Shown here: positions 34,300-47,400 of the stretch, one piece after another
How positions within the stretch are numbered: the first letter of the stretch is position 1
Layout of the letters: each line of letters opens with the position of its first letter
Source: Pholis gunnellus
Lineage: Eukaryota > Chordata > Actinopteri > Perciformes > Pholidae
Length of the DNA stretch: 64,000 bases
Assembly (NCBI GenBank): GCA_910591455.2
Contig: OU342820.1
Coordinates: 1,640,021 to 1,704,020, forward strand
Direction of reading: 5' to 3'
Made by a program: the position numbers and the translations under genes
The notes under the pieces: generated by a model
Told to the model about the DNA's origin: nothing
Databases searched by the model: none
The model's input: the letters and a program-made list of their open reading frames with translations, nothing else

Positions 34300-35412
34300 C
34301 TCAACTCAAGGCAAGGATATACATGTCTGTTGTCGATGGAGACACCCAGGAACTTGTACTCCTCCACCATGTCCACATCCTCTCCCAGAACTCTCAGCGG
34401 TTGTGGAGCCTTCGTCATCCTGAAGTCGACCACCATCTCTCTGTCTCAGACAGCACACGGCCCAGTCGGACAAACTGTGGTCTGCCTGTGAGGTAGTCAG
34501 TGATCCAGGAGACGGTGGATGCGTTAACCCCCACCACCCGCAGCTTCTCATCAGCAGCAGTGGTTGGATGGTGTTGAATGCACTGGAGAAGTCAAAGAAA
34601 GTGACTCTCACAGAGCCACCGGTTCCATCCAGGTGCGACTGAGCACGTTGCAGCAGGTAGATGATGGCGTCGTCCACTCACACATGAGGCTGGTATGCAA
34701 ATTGCAGAGGGTCCAGTGAGGATTTCACCTGCGGTCGGAGGTGGGCCAAGACCAGCCTCTCCAGCACCTTCATCACATGTGATGTGAGGGCAACTGGTCG
34801 GTAGTCATTGAGGCCAGATGGAGTTGTCTTCTTTGGAACAGGAACCAGGCACGTCTTCCACAGCACCGGGACTTCCTCATGCTTCAGGCTCAGGTTGTAG
34901 AGGTGTTGTAGGACATCAGACAGCTGGATGCCGCAGGTCTTCAGGACTCTGGGGCTGATGCCATCAGGTCCTGCAGCCTTTACTTGGTGGAGTCTCTCCA
35001 GCTGTTTTCTAACCTGGCCAGTCGTCACAGAGAGGGGGGAGGGTGGTCATAGTGTTAGTGGTGGAAGAGCCCTTTGATGTTGAGGGCTCTGTGTCCATGC
35101 AGCTCACCAGGGGGGACAGAGGGGGGACGGGGGGGCAGCCGAGGTGTTCGGGAGGTGTGGTGTGTGGAGGAGACTGTGAACTAAACCTATTGAAGAAACA
35201 GTTTAGCTCGTTTGCCCTCTCCAGAGAGCCCCCTGGTTGTCTCCCTCCAACCTTGAAGCCAGTAATCTGCTTCATCCTGGTCCACACCTCCCTCATGTTG
35301 TTCTGCTGGAGTTTGGCCTCCAGCTTCCTCCTGTAAGAGTCCTTACACTCCCTGAGCTTCACCTTCAGGTCGCGCTGGACTCTCCTGAGCTCAATCCTGT
35401 CCCCAGACCTGG
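34300..35412 (-). mobile_element. Internally deleted non-LTR retrotransposon (Rex1/CR1-like), RT fragment
   Basis: Reading the minus strand from 35412 down there is a basic linker (KLRECKDSYRRKLE), an RT entry block (AAGPDGISPRVLKTC), DYRPVALTSHVMKVLERLV, SLDPLQFAYQPHV, DAIIYLLQRAQSHLD and FFDFSSAFNTIQP. The frame then shifts, and the sequence jumps from the region after 'SLSDWAVCCLR' straight to VVDFRMTK...VEEYKFLGVSIDN. The block that should lie between them, with the second catalytic motif, is missing. The 5' endonuclease part is absent as well. The motif style is that of Rex1/CR1-type fish LINEs; the exact clade is from memory. Confidence 0.75.
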
Positions 35413-37118
35413 GGAAATAATGAGAAAACTATGACTGAGTTTGATGGGGTATTGTAATGTTGTCACGTCTAAATAAATAAATAAATTCCTGAGTTGAATA
35501 ATATTTACTTTTATGTCCTCCTTTCTTTCCACGGAGTAAAGAACAGGGAGAGGACAAAGACACCCAACGAACTGCAGCAGATTTATATCTGTGACGTTGT
35601 AAAGTGAAGCTGTCTGCCGCACTCCTCCATCCAGTCCTTTTACAGAGCAGACTGGAGCATCTGGTCTTTCTCCTTTTGTCATTTCAACCTCCCCCTGTTG
35701 ATTCATATCCACATAAATGTTTACATTTCATATCATTTCCATCTACAGACCCATTTTGGGAAGAAGGAAAAAGAAATCCCTTGATGGTTAAAGGATTTTA
35801 TCCTCACCACAGCAAGTTTCAGATATTATTAGAAATACTTGGAACAAATGAGGTGACTTTACGCTGTACTTTCCATTGTGACCGGAAGAGGGAGCTGCTC
35901 TCACACAGAGCCATAGCTTTTAGAGTCTCTACAGTAAAGCCAAAGACATAAATATGTTTGAATATACTTAGAGTGATGATCTTGATGTATGCAGTGATGA
36001 TCATATATGAATATATATACATGCAGATACTGCATTAATGGTTAGGGGCCTGAATGCAGGAGCAGACTAAGACAAATAAACATTCCTATATATTCGCAAA
36101 CATATTATTAATATGATGATAGTGTGAATATTCATGAGCTGGAGTTAAGGCGATAAGGGACATTGTGCAATACAAATGTAAACTAAGAGTTAACTGCACT
36201 ACTAAAAACTAAAAACACAAGACTGAAACTTTTTTTTTCAAAAGGAAAAAACATAACAATTTGTCTATTTAAAACTAAAAAGCACTCAAGAGTGCACACT
36301 TCCAACTAAACTGGGGAGATGCTACAATTCAGTAGATGGTCAACTAACTCTCACCTTAAGTTGGTGGTTGATTGCAGTGTTTGTGCTGTGTGGGTTGACA
36401 AGTTGTAGTGCCTCCAAGTAGAGCGTGATAGCATGCCACGTTTGAGTGGTGTGCCTAAAACTAGGAGTGTAGCCCTGCATGTGTAAATATTACACATGGG
36501 GGGGTTGGCCTGTGCACCTCTGTCAGGCTTTAGTCAAGGAGCCTTCCTTAAAACCTGACCGATTGTTGGTGGGTGAGATGAATCCAACAGGACACAGATC
36601 AGATGGGTAAAGGTCCCAAAACTAAGCAAAAAGGGTGGGAGTGTGTTGGCAGGCTATAACCCACTTTAACCATCTATCACCAAGAGCTTATCTCTTTCTG
36701 CCTCCAGTGAATTCCAGCTCTCAACTTCCAGCCAATGCTGTCAGAAATGAAGCATACAATTATTAATTTCCAACATGTGGAGGAAGAGACTCTCCAGAAA
36801 GGAGGTCGGGAATTGAAAGACATAACTGGGTTTGTTTAAGAACACCAAGGAGGAAAATATGTTTAGTATCTTGAGCTGACCTTCATTTAAGTCCTGTTGC
36901 ATTTCTATGTGACATGGATTTACAAATGACTGTCATTGTTCCTTCTAATTACCTTTATTGCACATGTGTATTTAACACATGCCATAGTAAAACATTATTT
37001 GAATAAATAGACATTACATTGTGTTTTCCACAGTCGTTCCTGTCACACAGGACATTATGATAGAGAATTGTCGATTGTAGAAAGTATTGATAAATTAATT
37101 TAACTGTATAGATGAAGG
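35413..37118. other. Intergenic, no gene seen
   Basis: AT-rich sequence with no recognisable conserved protein, RNA or repeat family. Short open frames at 35604-35951 and 35365-35712 overlap on opposite strands and lack support. Confidence 0.4.
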
Positions 37119-37766
37119 CAGTGGTGGGCCGTCAGGGCCAGCAAGGCCTTCTCCGCTGGCCTAGACAGAGTCACAAAGTTATAGCTATTTTATAATTTAA
37201 TAATTTTTCATAAATACACTACATGTATTATAATTCCCATTATCTTTTTTTTTTTGCACAGCTACTATCTTCGTCAGTTGCTCTGCTTCCAGTGCAGCTT
37301 GTTTTAAGTAGAGCTTTTATCCAATCAGATTTCACCTCTGTGTCTCTAGGTAAGAAGAGAGGCCTGCAGACTCACCAATGAATCCCTTTGCAGTTTAAGT
37401 GAATGGGGACGATATTGTTAATTGTCATAGTGTTCAACCAATCAGATCTTTAGTTTGACATGTTGGGCGTATTCTTTGACGTGCCAGAGCCTTCTAGCTG
37501 GCCTATCCATACATGATTGGTCAGTGGCTAGCGTGACATGTTGGGCGGTGACAATGCCAATATCTGCTGCCTCTGTCGAGCGGACATTTTTAGTCCTCAA
37601 AACGCATTAAAACATATTCAAGGAATACAACTGGGGAGGCTCGACTGTCTTCACTGGCGTCCATGAATTGAGAAGGACTTTTTACTTGAAGTAAAACAGG
37701 TGACACAACCGTGAGATTAAACTCTTTATTAACAAAGAAAGGAGGATGGACTTTGTCTTTAAATAG
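37119..37766 (+). pseudogene. hAT DNA transposon remnant (left end plus transposase C-terminus)
   Basis: The left edge starts CAGTGGTGGGCCGTCAGGG, which looks like a hAT terminal inverted repeat. About 440 bases later the plus strand encodes the hAT C-terminal dimerisation signature in two frames: SAASVERTF, then, shifted, RIKTYSRNTTGEARLSSLA. A basic terminal KERRMDFVFK is followed by TAG at 37764-37766. The catalytic DDE part is absent, a frameshift lies in the signature and an internal stop follows it. I did not find a matching right-hand inverted repeat before the SLC6 gene. This is an internally deleted, dead copy. Confidence 0.7.
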
Positions 37767-38434
37767 TCCATCATATTTAAAGATGGAAACTAATGCATTG
37801 TACAACTACGCATTCTCAGTGACACGAGTGTAGTCAATGTTACAAGAACTTCAAATTGAAAAGGTGACAAAGGAGGAGAATGACGTGTATGTTTAAAGCT
37901 CTGGTAAGTGAATTGCTTCTGTTTTTACATCTGCAGTAGCTTTAATATGGTTGTTTATATATTATTATTTGTACAACTTGTTTTTATAAAGATGGATTTT
38001 TGTTTGGTTTTATATGTGATAGGAACTATTCTTACGTCCAATGTTGCCCTGAGGACACATTTACCGTTCTGCACTGTCATGAACGAGCAGCGGGGGATTT
38101 TTCAAACAACTTGAACCCATTCCCACATTTACTCTTTATACACCATTTTTAATCAAATGTTGTGCTGGTCACAGACATGTGTCTTTGGAATCCAACACAC
38201 TTACACATTTGGCTCAAAGAGCCGTAGAGCGAGTATTAGTAATTTTGATCGTTAAAAAAATTGGAGTTAAGCCAAGCCCTGTTTCCTTGACTGACACAGG
38301 GTTGAACTACGAAGCACTTCACATCCAGGGACATCAGCCGTAAACAGACGCTACGCTATTTTGTCAGAAGTGTAACAGCAGGCAGACAGGGGTGAGTATT
38401 GATAGTACTGTGGGACCGGAGGGGGAACAAAGAG
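37767..38434. other. Upstream region of the SLC6 gene
   Basis: No gene seen. The stretch probably holds the promoter and 5' UTR of the SLC6 transporter. I cannot point to a TATA box or a clear non-coding first exon, although a GTGAGTAT donor-like sequence occurs at about 38392. Confidence 0.35.
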
Positions 38435-41400
38435 ATGGAGACCAAAGTGAACAAGAGGGAACATTGGAGGAAGAAAAGAGAATATCTTCTGGCATCAGCA
38501 GGCAATGTGGTGGGTCTGGGCAATGTGTGGCGATTCCCGTACCTGTGCTATAAGAACGGAGGAGGTAAGGATGGATTGTGTAAAGGAATGGTCAGGTCAA
38601 TACATTTAAAATAAAAATGGATATACATGAGTTTAACTAATCGATACTCACCCTATTTTACAGGCATGATTAAAGTTGCACTTGTGTGTACTCACTTGTG
38701 ATTACATGAACTAAAATGTAATCATTCAAAAAGCATTTTACAAAATGTATACTCATACCCTACTCTGTATGAATTCTCTGTATTAGCCACATGGATAATT
38801 GGGACTAAAATATTTGTATTTGTGGGCAGCTCGATTTTATCAGCAAAAAACATGAAACTGTTTCTAAGTCTGTTCCTAAACATTGTATGCATCTATTCTA
38901 ATGTATCTATTAAAATGCATTGGCAGCAATTGGGTGCTTTTGACTGGGGTCCCCCAGGGTGCCCACACATTATAAATAATTATTTAAAAAACACTTGTGG
39001 TGGCAATTTCTGTCAATGAAAGCACACCAAGTCAGGTCTTGTCTTACTGTAAGTTTAATTCAGAATCTGCAGATCACAACACAGTCAAATGAATGAGCTG
39101 AGTGAATGAGCCATGAGCACAGGAGGTGTCAGTTTTTCAAACTAACAAACCATGAGAACCGAGATGCTGTCAGTTACACAAAACTGTTGCAAAATAGCAT
39201 CTTCAGAACATCTTATCCCGTCTTTGAGTATTAAGAAAGGCACTAACAGCTTGCTATTTTGCAGAGGTATAGCATGTATTTACAGAGAAGTAACACGTAA
39301 GGTTTCTTTGCATTTTCTGCTGGTTCACTGTGTTAAAGGATAAAATGGGGGTCAGGAAAAGTATAATGACCAGTGTGGGCCTGAGGTACTGAAGAATACA
39401 TGGGGTCTGGAAATTTCAATCAGAAAACAGAACGACAGAAAACAATGATATGATGCATTAGGGGGGAAAATGACTGACATTCATGAACAATTTGAATGAT
39501 AGAATAAAGCAGCTGTGAGATATGACCCTCTGGGGCCTGCAGGGACCCTATTGGTAGGATGACGGTTGATCGATTAACAGGAAAGTAATTGCATGATTAA
39601 TCCATAAAGAAAGTAATTGTCAGTAGAAGCATTACATTGGATCAAACACTGTCACTAACTTTATCACCTTTCACTTTGCAAAGCATCACTGGTCAGGTGT
39701 GTTTATGTGTGTGCAGGTGTCTTCCTGTTGCCTTACTGCTTCTTTGCTGTGCTGTGTGGCGTGCCACTCTTCCTGCTGGAGACTGTGATTGGTCAGTATA
39801 CACAGGAGGGCGCTGTCACCTGCTGGACCAAGTTCTGCCCACTGGCTCAAGGTAATACATTGAGTATTTGTATTGGAAATATTATGCTATTCACAAGTTC
39901 TGTTGGTTATGGTTGGCAAAACCAATTACTCATGGGAAAAAAACCACGCATACAATCATAGTGACTGAAACAGAACAATTGACTTGACTAATCCAGAACA
40001 ACACCTTGGTTAAAATATCCTGATTATATAGATACATTTATACCTCATGAATGGACCCTGTACCTACACCATTTTAAGCAGTTGTAAAACCCCAACTAAA
40101 GAAACAGTACCAAGATGGCAATGCACTGACCAACTATAGGCTGATAGCCAATATTCCATTTAATAGTGAGATACTAAAAAAGGTGAGTTTCAGTGCAAAT
40201 TGTCTAAAAGACAATAATACCCCGGAGGACTTTCAATCAGGCTTCTAAAGCCTGAAACTGCTTTTACAACTACATCAGCAACCTCAGATTTAATTCAGTC
40301 GATAAAAGTAAGGTCTCAATTCCTGTCCTTTTAGACCCATAAATAGATGGACTGTACTTGTAAAGCGCTTTTCTAGTCTTCCGACCACTCAAAGCTCTTC
40401 AACACTACACGTGTAGCCCATTCACACACTCATAGATGGCAGGGGCTACCATGCCACCTGCCCATCAGGACTGTAATCATTCATACCCATTCATACTCCC
40501 ACAGCCACAGCAATTAGTGGTTAGTGTCTAGCCCAAGGACACATCGACGTGGACTAGCAGAGCCGGGGATCAAATCGCAGATCCTCTTATTGAAGGACGA
40601 CCCTGAGCAATAAGTTCTTAAAGTCAACTGAGGACAAAACTGAAATCCTACTAATCTGCCCTAAAACAAAAAGAGAAATGCAGTTTAATAATAGTGATTA
40701 TTATCATTATCATGTAATGAACAATTTACAATAAGAAAATATTTTAAAAAGAAAGCTAAAACGTATCTCTTCACTTTAGCCCTGCACATACAACAACAAT
40801 ACGCCCTGGTTTAGCTTCAGCAGGCCGAGGAGGAGTCCTACAGCAGTGGGGACAGAACCCTTTACAACCAGGTCGGGAACACACTGACAAACGAGATCAG
40901 GGTTGTAAAAAGACCATGAATGTGTTTTAACAAGCCAACAACATAGTTCACACGCTCTGATTGCAACGTCAAACAGCTAGCCCCAGGTTATAGCCGACAT
41001 AGACATAAATCCTGCAGTGAGGTTACACCCTCGGAATGACATTCTAAGATGGCTGAAAATGCTTATTTCAGTGTAATCAAGACCTGGTGAATTTGCGTCT
41101 GGCGTGAAATTGTGAAGAGGCTGTTCTTGCTTTCGGCCTCAGACGCCTAGGTACTGATTTCCAATTGATGTCAGGACTTTAAACTTTTATCGTTTAAGTT
41201 TAATACGTCTCAAATTACCTCCACTGAAGTTTCTAAGAAAAATCTAATTTATCTAATTGACTCACCTGCATTATCTGTCTCGGGGCTTTCTGATGTTGAC
41301 TTTTAGGATATTATAAGTGAGGTTTGGTACACTTTCTATATTCACACTGAAATAAAACAACAGAAGAACTGTTGCATTCATCTTAGGTTGGCTTAAACTC

Positions 41401-44400
41401 GACGGTGTACCTGGACATTATTCACAGTATTATCAAGGTGTTGCCATGGTCATGTTTCTCAATTATATATTAAAATATAGATTAACCTGGGGTCTTATGG
41501 ATGTTCTCTCTCTCCAGGGACTGGCTATTCTATCATGATTATCCAGCTTTATAGCAGGCTCTACAGTATTATCCTGGCCTGGGCCCTCCTCTACCTCATC
41601 TATTGTTTCAGAGACCCTCTGCCATGGGCCACATGCAACCATCCCTGGAACACAGGTCAGTATGGGAAGAGGGTGGTTGCATGTACAGCCTGTACAACAA
41701 ATCTCTTTGATAGATCTCACTCAAAAGTGTTTTTAATTAACATGTGCTATTATTTCCTGAGAGCCCAATTCAGTCAGAGTCCCCTTTACCTTAATCTGAT
41801 AGCAAATGAACATGTTGGTCTCCTGTGTGCGCACCCTGGTCACTGTAATGTCAAAGTCCTGACGGCAATCTTACTAAGTCTGACCTGAAACATTACTGTC
41901 ACAAGTTCAACACATTGAAAGTGAGAGTCTAGTGCCTCATCACTGAAATGAATATAATATCTCAATCTTCAGCTGTTATGTACAAAGAAAATAACATCAG
42001 TTTAATAATCTATGAAACAGTGTTAAAAAGGTCGTTTAATAGATGAAGTGAATTGTTTCAACTTTGATGAACATAAGTCATTGATAGTGCTGACCTTTGA
42101 GGGGACAGACTGTCGGAAGCTCTTGTGTTGAACCATTCACTTTGAATGAACGTCCTGTCAGAGTGTGAACTGTTCATAAAAGAGACATGGTGTGGAGACA
42201 GTTATGAGACAGGAGTCGATGCTACAAATAAGCTTATCGTCAAGTTGACGACTAAGCTAAGCTAGCAAGCTTACGCATTTCACTTTCGCAAACTCAGCTT
42301 CTCCACATTAGTCGACTTGCCAGCAATGTGAACCCGGGCATGTTGAGTAGGCCTTCCTCAAGGTTTTATGTTATAAATCAATAGATTTGGTCACCAGTAT
42401 TTAGAAACTGCCAAATACTAACTTGCAAATGTGGGAATAGTTTGTCTGTTCCTCCTTTCAGTTCAATTCAATTTATTTTTTTATCGCCCAAAATCACAAA
42501 TCACAAATTTGCCTCAGAGGGCTTTAAAATCTGTACACATGTGACATCCTCTGTCAGGACCCTCACATCAGAACAGGAAGACCTTACCCAAACCTCTAAC
42601 GGGGAGCCAAAAGGAAGAAACCTTAGAGAGAGGAACAGAGGAGGGATCCTCTATCAGGAGGGACAGAAGTGTGATAGATGTCATGTGTACAGAATGAACA
42701 ACATAACAGAGTTACACATTCAATGCATATGACAGAAATGATTCATATAATGAGAGTAGTAAGTGTAGCGGACCCCAGCCGGACAATGGTGAAGCTTACT
42801 GATGTTTCCAGAGGCCTTTATTCTTGTTCAACTTTTATCCTTCTTTTGATGAACAGAATTATATGTTTCTCCAGAAAAACACCGTAAGAGCTACGGAACA
42901 GATACAACATAAATGAGCTCTTACGAGTTTAAACATTCAGGAAATTACATTTAAATGTACATGGGAGCATTAAACAAACAATAAACACACACACCTTGTT
43001 CCCGTTCCAGCTAGGTGCTTAACCGTTAATTAAGAAACTGTTATTTCAGAAGAATATATTTTATAACACCTTTTAGTCTGCACCGTCAATTTTAGTACTT
43101 ATGCGAAGTCAAGTTACAATACTCTGACGAGATTTAGATCCGTTTCCGATTTAGCCAAAAAGGACTTCAAAATAAAAGACCCAAAACGTAAAAAAGGCAC
43201 TTACAAAATAAAAGCTCGCAGGAAGTGATTAACTTAGTGTAGCGAGCAAAGTAAAAGGTTTGTAGGAAATAATCACATAACCTATTAAGAGTCCTTTACA
43301 CTCCCACCAATCATGAGTAAATAATGTAACTGTATACAATTTACATTAGGCACGAGTGATTTTTAACTGAAAATGACCTTCCATATACAAATAAGAAAGT
43401 GGAAAAGCTTCTTAAACTAAGTGAACTCACAAGCTTTTGGAGAGAATATTGTGAAGCATATTTGAGTGAGCAGGTTTAATCAGTCTCCAGTAGGTGAGTA
43501 AATGTGGGATGTGGTGACATTATCTAGTTGAGTTAGATCTTTTCTCCACTGTTCCCATGGCGGACGAAACTCATCTGGGAGAAGATCGTCCCCACTTGTT
43601 CCTTGCCTACAAATCTTCTGAAGAATGACATTTGCCTTGAGCAGAACTGGCGCCACAAATCTGAGAGGATCATACAGTGAGGCCACTGTCGATAGAATGC
43701 CGCGACGTGTTGCAGGCTGGTCCTTAAGTCGATCCAGCTTTCTTGCACGATAAATGCCATGATGTGGAATGTACCGTTTCTCACCTTCACTCCCACCATC
43801 TACGATCTGCTCTGCGTCTCCTCTTTCGATGACCTCTCCCATGAATTTGACATACTGCTCCTTATACCTTTCGTTCCGTTGCAATTTCCTTTTCAGGTGG
43901 TTGAGGCGTATGATGGCTGAATCCTTATTGTCAGGTAAGTTGGGTCTGCTTTTGAAAGGCAGAGGCATTTCGTAGTGGCCATGTGTATTTTTCCGTATGC
44001 TCTCATCTAGCTTGTGGAGAAAGGTGATGTCGTCTTGTGACAATGTTTTACAGTCTTCACTGCCATCCTTGAAGTCGGATTCTAGAATTCGAATAGCATC
44101 TGCAGGTGTTACCAGAGGTAACTCTTTAACTGTGATTCTGTGACACAAGCCACTTCTGCTCAGTGACTCATGGCTTTGTGAGGAGCGCCCCACAATAGAC
44201 CATCCTAGATCCGTCCGTACAGCATAAGGTTCCTCATCTCCTCCTAGAATGACTTGTCTTGGTGCCATTGCTCTGGAACAGTTGTAGCCTATCAGAAGTC
44301 CTACTTCACAGTCCTTTAGTGGTTGGATTTTGTCAGCTATTTCTCTGAGGTGGCTCCATTGTTTAGCCTTCTCACAAGTGGGAATATGAGCACGGTTTAT

Positions 44401-47400
44401 AGGTATGCAGTCCTTTGTGTAGGCAACTGGAAGATCAACCTGAATGGATGAATTGTATCCTCTCACACAAAGGCCAGAAACACACTCACTTGGGAGAACT
44501 GTGTTCTTTCTAGTCATGGTGGTCAACTTCAACTTCACTGGATACTTGTCAGCCGCTAAACTGTCACTCACTTCTTGGTCGATGAATGTGGTATCGCTTT
44601 GAGTGTCGAGTAGAGCGTAGACAAGCTTCTCAGCCGTAGGGTTGTGTTTAGATGACACCCACACACGCATTACCATTGATGTGTAGGATGAGCCTTCACC
44701 TGCTACACTGAGGGACATTGCAGTGACACCTTGATTTGTCCCTGTTTCTGATGAAGACCTTTCCTTTCCATAGCTGTAGTCATGAAGGACTGTAGGATGC
44801 CTTCCTTTGCAGTTGTCACAGAAGTGACGGTGACGACAGTCTTTTGCACTGTGGCCAGTTTTTAGGCATCCATAGCAAAGTTTATTCTCCCTTACGTAGT
44901 ACCGTCGCTCTACCAACAACATTTCCATGAACTTGGGACATGTATGTAGCTGGTGTCTATTATCTTCACAGAGAATACAGGGCGTTTTAACTTGTCTCTG
45001 ATCAGACCTTTGGTTTGCATTGTCTGTAGCTGTGTGAGTGGTGAGAACACTGGCCCTGTCTCTCTTTGTGTCTATGAGATTTCTCTTTTCAGTGTTAGAG
45101 TCTGATGTATGAAGAGCATGGAAAGATGTAATTGGATTGCAGGCAATCTCAGCTTCAGTTGACACAAAGATTGCAAAGTCCTTGAAACTTGGAAATTCTT
45201 GTTTCTCGTTTAGGCTATGTGTGACTTGTCGGTTCCAGCTTGAAGCTGCCCAGTCTGGTAGTTTACGGGTGAGCTTCTGGTTTTCCTCACAGTCATTTAA
45301 TATGTCGAGACCCTTGACATGAGGCATGGCATCTTGACAAGCACTCAGAAAATCTGAGAAGCTTCTGAGTCCTTGAGCATCCTTAGCTTGAATCCTTGGC
45401 CAATTGGTGAGCTTCTCTCTGAATGCTCTCTGAATGGTGAATGGCTGGCCAAAGCGACGATTTAGCTTGTTCCAGGCATCCCGATAGGCCTCATTATCGT
45501 TTCGGAAGAAAGTCCCATCTAGCACCTGACGTGCTGGACCACCAACGTATTTCTTCAGATAGTATAGTTTTTCAGCTGGAGCGATCGCCCTTTGGTCAAT
45601 GAGTGAGGTAAATGCTGCTTTCCATTCAATGAATTGCATTGCGTCACCACTGAAGATGAATGGCTCTGGAAGAGGGAGCCTATTTAAGGCTATGCTGTCT
45701 TGAAAGACCTGAGCAAGAGAGGAAATGTCTGTATGAGAGGGTGTTGCAGCATGTGAAAGAGGGAATGTGGTTACAGGCTCATTCCTTGTGTCCTTGTTCC
45801 TTTCGTTGTTAAGGCAGTCAGCGGCTTCACGTTCCATTTCCTTATCGTACACCTTCAGTTTGGCTTGAGCCGCCCGCACCTCCTTCTCTGCCTGCAATCG
45901 CTCCAACTCCCGCTTTTGTGCCTCTAGGGCCTTCCGTTGCTTTTTGCCTTTCTTCTGCTACCATCATCTTATAATTTGCTTCCTTCACTGCAAGTTCAGC
46001 AGCTGCATCCACACGCTTAGCTGCCGTGGACGAAGTTATGGAGTGGTGTTCAGATTTGCTGTGACTTATAGAAGAAGCAGCAGATCCGTAGACAGACTTT
46101 GCACAGTCACGGTGGAGCAGTTCATGAAGGCGGTGTCTTTCCTGGTCCTCATTAAACTCACCTACTTCGTCAATTGCTCTACTATAGGCGATACTGACAA
46201 TTTCCGTGGTAATTGATTCACACGTATCCACTTGTCTTCTCACATCAGTGGAAGGTGTGGCGAGATCTCGAATCTCGAAATACATGTTCATAATGTTATC
46301 CTTACTTTTCTTCAGCTCTTCAATGAGTGGCCAGAGCTCGCTCTCTGGCATATACGTCTTCAGCTGATCTCTTGCTTTACGCACATTGAGCTTCCATTTC
46401 TCATACATTAAGAGCAGCCTTTTTTCCATTCTCTTGGCTTCTTCACCTTGCAACGCAAGCATTTTCTCTGTAGGGTTCCGTGCACGTTCAGAGCGTCGAG
46501 GACCTTCAGGCTGGTTATCATTTTTGTCAAGATTGTCTTTCAGACAGGGTCTCTCAGATACATCTGTCAGTGAGAGGAGCTCGCTCTGCTTATCTTGAAG
46601 TTCCTCAGTGTCCTTAACGCTACTTGACTCTGACATCATGAACTAAATCTCTTAAATTATTTAGTCAATAGAAAAACCTTTAAACAATTATAAAACCCTT
46701 GCAATAAACAGCATGAACTTATAACATCAGATCAACCATAGAAAGTAACGCAGTTGCGTTCGTGTGCATATACTCAAATAACTGTAAATATTCAGGTAAG
46801 TACCGTGTTAACCCAATTCTAAAAGGTAGTTGGAATATAGCATTCAAAGTAGTACAATTTTACAATTAATAAGAGTCCATATGAATGTAAACAACAATGT
46901 CTTTCCTTTGCTGTAGATGAGCAGGTCAGTATGAAATGTTCACTGGTTCAGTCTACAGGCTGTTCATGTGGAGCTCACCTTATTTCCTTATTTGAGTACT
47001 GTGGACTGTGGGTAATAAAGGGGGGGGGGCAATGTCAATGAATGTGACCGTACTTGACCATTGCACCGAATCCCTGAGACCACTACCAGAATTGCCGAAG
47101 TCGATCAAGTGCTGGCACGCGGGCACACACGCTAGATGAATCCATGTTGACAGCATGTGGCGACGTAGCAGCAGCAGGTAGCCGTGAAGACCCTCCGTCA
47201 CGGCCCGTCATGGAGGCAGCAAGTCGTCAGATCGGTGAGGGCCAAGCTCTTACTGTAGCGGACCCCAGCCGGACAATGGTGAAGCTTACTGATGTTTCCA
47301 GAGGCCTTTATTCTTGTTCAACTTTTATCCTTCTTTTGATGAACACAATTATATGTTTCTCCAGAAAAACACCGTAAGAGCTACGGAACAGATACAACAT

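Noticed and set aside
38399..38434. Twelve-codon N-terminal extension of the SLC6 protein
   Set aside because: It would begin at a TTG; the ATG at 38435 is the first real start in frame.
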